This document shows, piece by piece, positions 5,292 through 5,296 of a stretch of 5,296 bases of DNA. Below the pieces are notes generated by a model that was not told the DNA's origin, ran no database searches, and saw only the letters and a list, made by a program, of their open reading frames with translations. The translations under genes were made by a program, and so were the position numbers. The stretch is taken from positions 1 through 5,296 of the forward strand of contig CAMWXM010000205.1 in NCBI GenBank assembly GCA_947178195.1, in the 5' to 3' direction. This stretch comes from an uncultured Ruminococcus sp. GTDB lineage: Bacteria > Bacillota > Clostridia > Oscillospirales > Ruminococcaceae. How positions within the stretch are numbered: position 1 is the first letter of the stretch; each line of letters begins with the position of its first letter.

Positions 5292-5296
5292 TAATA

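Noticed and set aside
1..5296. A single new multi-gene defence or mobile system
   Set aside because: There are no nucleases, integrases, toxin-antitoxin pairs, terminal repeats or CRISPR repeats, and the genes fall into separate functional groups with their own regulatory sites.

Overview
The window is AT-rich DNA from a low-GC Gram-positive bacterium. Strong AGGAGG-type ribosome binding sites, AT-rich promoters, a lipobox lipoprotein, an archaeal/ER-type signal peptidase fold and an Lsa-type ABC-F protein suggest an anaerobic member of the Clostridia, perhaps a Ruminococcus-like Oscillospirales. That placement is an inference from style. I see no insertion sequence, phage gene, CRISPR array, tRNA or rRNA.

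Layout. Positions 1-846 read rightward: the last 45 codons of an NAD(P)H-hydrate dehydratase (NnrD), then a 218-residue secreted lipoprotein of unknown function, probably in one transcript. A perfect 15-bp hairpin at 864-899 terminates both this unit and the leftward unit that converges on it. Everything from 917 to the right end reads leftward. In order of transcription these are: an Lsa-family ABC-F ribosomal protection protein (3534-5030) with a long regulatory leader (about 5031-5276); a signal-peptidase-like membrane protein with a large cytoplasmic tail (2282-3415) and its own promoter; and O-acetylhomoserine sulfhydrylase MetY (917-2185), 96 bp downstream, with an inverted-repeat leader.

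The most interesting content is regulatory or concerns lost function. (1) The ABC-F gene has a full attenuator: an extended -10, a strong ribosome site, a six-codon leader peptide (MRTFSC), a long interrupted stem-loop beginning four bases after that peptide's stop codon, and an intrinsic terminator just upstream of the ABC-F ribosome site. This is the architecture expected of an antibiotic-sensing switch. (2) The S26-type signal peptidase homologue aligns well over its whole domain but has Ile where the catalytic Ser should be and Met where the catalytic His should be, so it is probably a pseudo-peptidase. It also carries a roughly 200-residue low-complexity cytosolic tail. (3) The metY leader contains two mutually exclusive hairpins, one of which covers half of the Shine-Dalgarno sequence.

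Apart from the attenuator acting on the ABC-F gene, there is no strong sign that the leftward genes form one functional system. Metabolite repair, sulfur assimilation, antibiotic protection and the membrane protein appear to be independent chromosomal functions.
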